Positions 62,401-64,000 of a stretch of 64,000 nt of DNA are shown here, in pieces. Position numbers and translations under genes: made by a program. How positions within the stretch are numbered: the stretch's first letter is position 1; each line of letters starts with the position of its first letter. The notes under the pieces were generated by a model. It was not told the origin of the DNA and did no database searches. It worked only from the letters and a program-made list of their open reading frames with translations. The stretch is taken from positions 24,933,811 to 24,997,810 of the forward strand of contig JAAOOA010000006.1 of the NCBI GenBank assembly GCA_012861695.1, given 5' to 3'. The DNA comes from Trematomus loennbergii (lineage: Eukaryota > Chordata > Actinopteri > Perciformes > Nototheniidae).

Positions 62401-64000
62401 CTTGAGATTCTGACATTTTAAAGCCTGAGGCAGCACAGAGACAGTGCTGTTGTGTGGGATCAATACAAGTCATTACCATTACTCTAATGATGGCACGAAA
62501 TGATGCAGTGAGATGCTATTTTAATTCCTACTAACTGTGATAATGCCTGTGCTTACTCGTCTTGTAGTATATGACTTGGTAATCAGGGAGTGAAGGAAAA
62601 AGAAAAACACATATCACCTCAATTACACCATATCTTTACTCTATTTAATAATGTTTATAATCATCTGTGTTATAAGACTTTATAAAAAATAAAGCGTTCT
62701 GCCTCTGCAGCTTGTTAACGCTTGATGAAAACATTGATGATAATAAAAGTTGAATTGTATCAAAGACAGATTTTTAAGAATGTGCATGCCCAAAAGTGTA
62801 ATGGGTTGAGGCGTTAATATGACAAAATAAATGCAGGCTGCTCTCTCTCAAATAGCAGCTGAAGGACATTTCACACTAACTCAAGAGGAAGCGGCACAAT
62901 TGCAAGAAGCAAAGAACCAAAATCTTCCTGTTAAACACTTATAATCCCACGCCACATGGCTGACAATTCCCAGTGCTGTGCACAGGGCATGTTGTTCTTG
63001 TTCAAGCGGGGGGAAAACATTGCAACATCTTGCCCTTGTAAGCCAAATGCAGATGTTAGCTACACGTTTGGCATTCACTCTTAACAGAACCCATAGGACA
63101 AAGAAACATGCGGTTCATTGATTATGAGCGCGTTTACCTGACCTTCACAATGTTTGTAAAGTCAGATCAGGGGCAGTGACAGAGTTTAACGAATTACATT
63201 TCTTATGAAGAGGAACAAAAGACGTATTGAGAACAGCCAGTAATGCTCCTTGGGACTAGCGTGTTCTTTCAAATTCAACTAGAGAGAGACTCTCCTACCC
63301 TTGGACTTTGTGCTCAAAAGGCCACAGTGATTACCATTTCCTATGTTAGCCATCAGCAAGGCTCTCACAGATAAGCAGTGGAGATCTTGATTCTAACTCA
63401 ATTAAATCTCAGTGGTAAACATCTTGGTACAACCCTACAGATTTATATTAGCATTTGTATTGTGCAGCTCTGTTGTTGACCAAAGCTGCTCAGCCTTATC
63501 TGTCAACACAGGCTTGTCAGGTATGCACCTCGCAGTGAGAGTCTGCTGGTGCTTCCCATTCAGGGCTGCAGCGCTGGGAGCACACACTGGCCCGGTTGGG
63601 AGTACAAATCTCAGAGCTAAAGCAAGAGCAGCATCCACACACACAAACATGCAGAGTCACCTTCAACTGCTGCGAGAAATACACAAAGAAACACATTTCC
63701 CTCCAAGCTGGTCAATACACTAAGCAAACATACAGCATTTGGCTCGAGAAAGACCATAAAAAGCATAAAAACACTACACAGTCCTTTAGAGTGCTTGGTA
63801 GTTCCTTGACTTAATTTCTACTTTCCGTTGCTTTTAAAGACTTGATGTGGTAATGATTTTAAATGATGGTGGTGTACTGATTAAACAAGACACACACAAG
63901 CCAAGAACCCACCATGACATTAGGAGGAACAAGTGAGGATATTCCCCCGCGAATAGAACTTTTGCTATGTGTATTTGCCAGTCTACTCAGAGAGAATGAA
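59498..64000. other. Single-copy non-coding stretch to the window end
   Basis: No recognised element or exon. The texture at about 60000-60330 (TTGATTCACTGGGATTGATC and later AT-rich words) could be conserved non-coding sequence; no alignment is available. Confidence 0.45.

Overview
The window reads as vertebrate, most likely percomorph teleost, nuclear DNA. The grounds are an AT-rich intergenic background, no bacterial-style gene packing, and many repeat types typical of ray-finned fish: an L2-clade LINE with an ATGTA-type 3' tail, other LINE 3' ends, a Tc1-like element, hAT elements with 8-bp target site duplications (TSDs), PIF/Harbinger-like and TTAA-flanked MITEs, and THAP-bearing elements. 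I found no convincing host protein-coding gene, tRNA or rRNA. All recognisable coding sequence is transposon-derived and broken. No database search was possible; family names come from motifs, termini and TSDs visible in the sequence.

Layout. 1-6854 is an 18-bp satellite/minisatellite that runs off the left edge. It is open in several frames only because its unit length is divisible by three. 6855-13300 is mostly single-copy DNA with one MITE (8113-8508) and a 5'-truncated LINE (8975-9870). 13400-25650 is transposon-dense: a hAT end, an L2 LINE (15305-17700) inside an older foldback element, a dead Tc1 transposon (19174 to about 20570), a 2.7-kb palindromic hAT-like element (20578-23280), a hAT transposase fragment and a LINE 3' end.

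25661-32685 is a 7-kb nested structure. One foldback element with a perfect 8-bp TSD carries a TTAA MITE, an AT-flanked element that itself contains a hAT, an 83-bp tandem array, and a THAP-exon element that itself contains a MITE with an internal hairpin. Several insertions can be verified inside the window because a second copy provides the empty site. 32694-36970 is single-copy DNA. 36971-41965 holds four more elements, including the second THAP-exon copy (37736-38847) and an inverted-repeat element with integrase-like N-terminal exons in both arms.

41966-49900 is largely single-copy DNA. 49950-59500 is again element-dense, with five elements that have clean termini and TSDs: the TTAA MITE 50891-51245, hAT 51899-52865, hAT-like foldback 52954-54493, hAT 55207-56206, and a TA-flanked element 57350-58342 with a minisatellite in one arm. 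59498-64000 shows nothing coding.

The region looks like a gene desert or very large intron next to a satellite block. Its main interest is as a record of nested transposition and of shuffling of inverted-repeat modules between non-autonomous elements.
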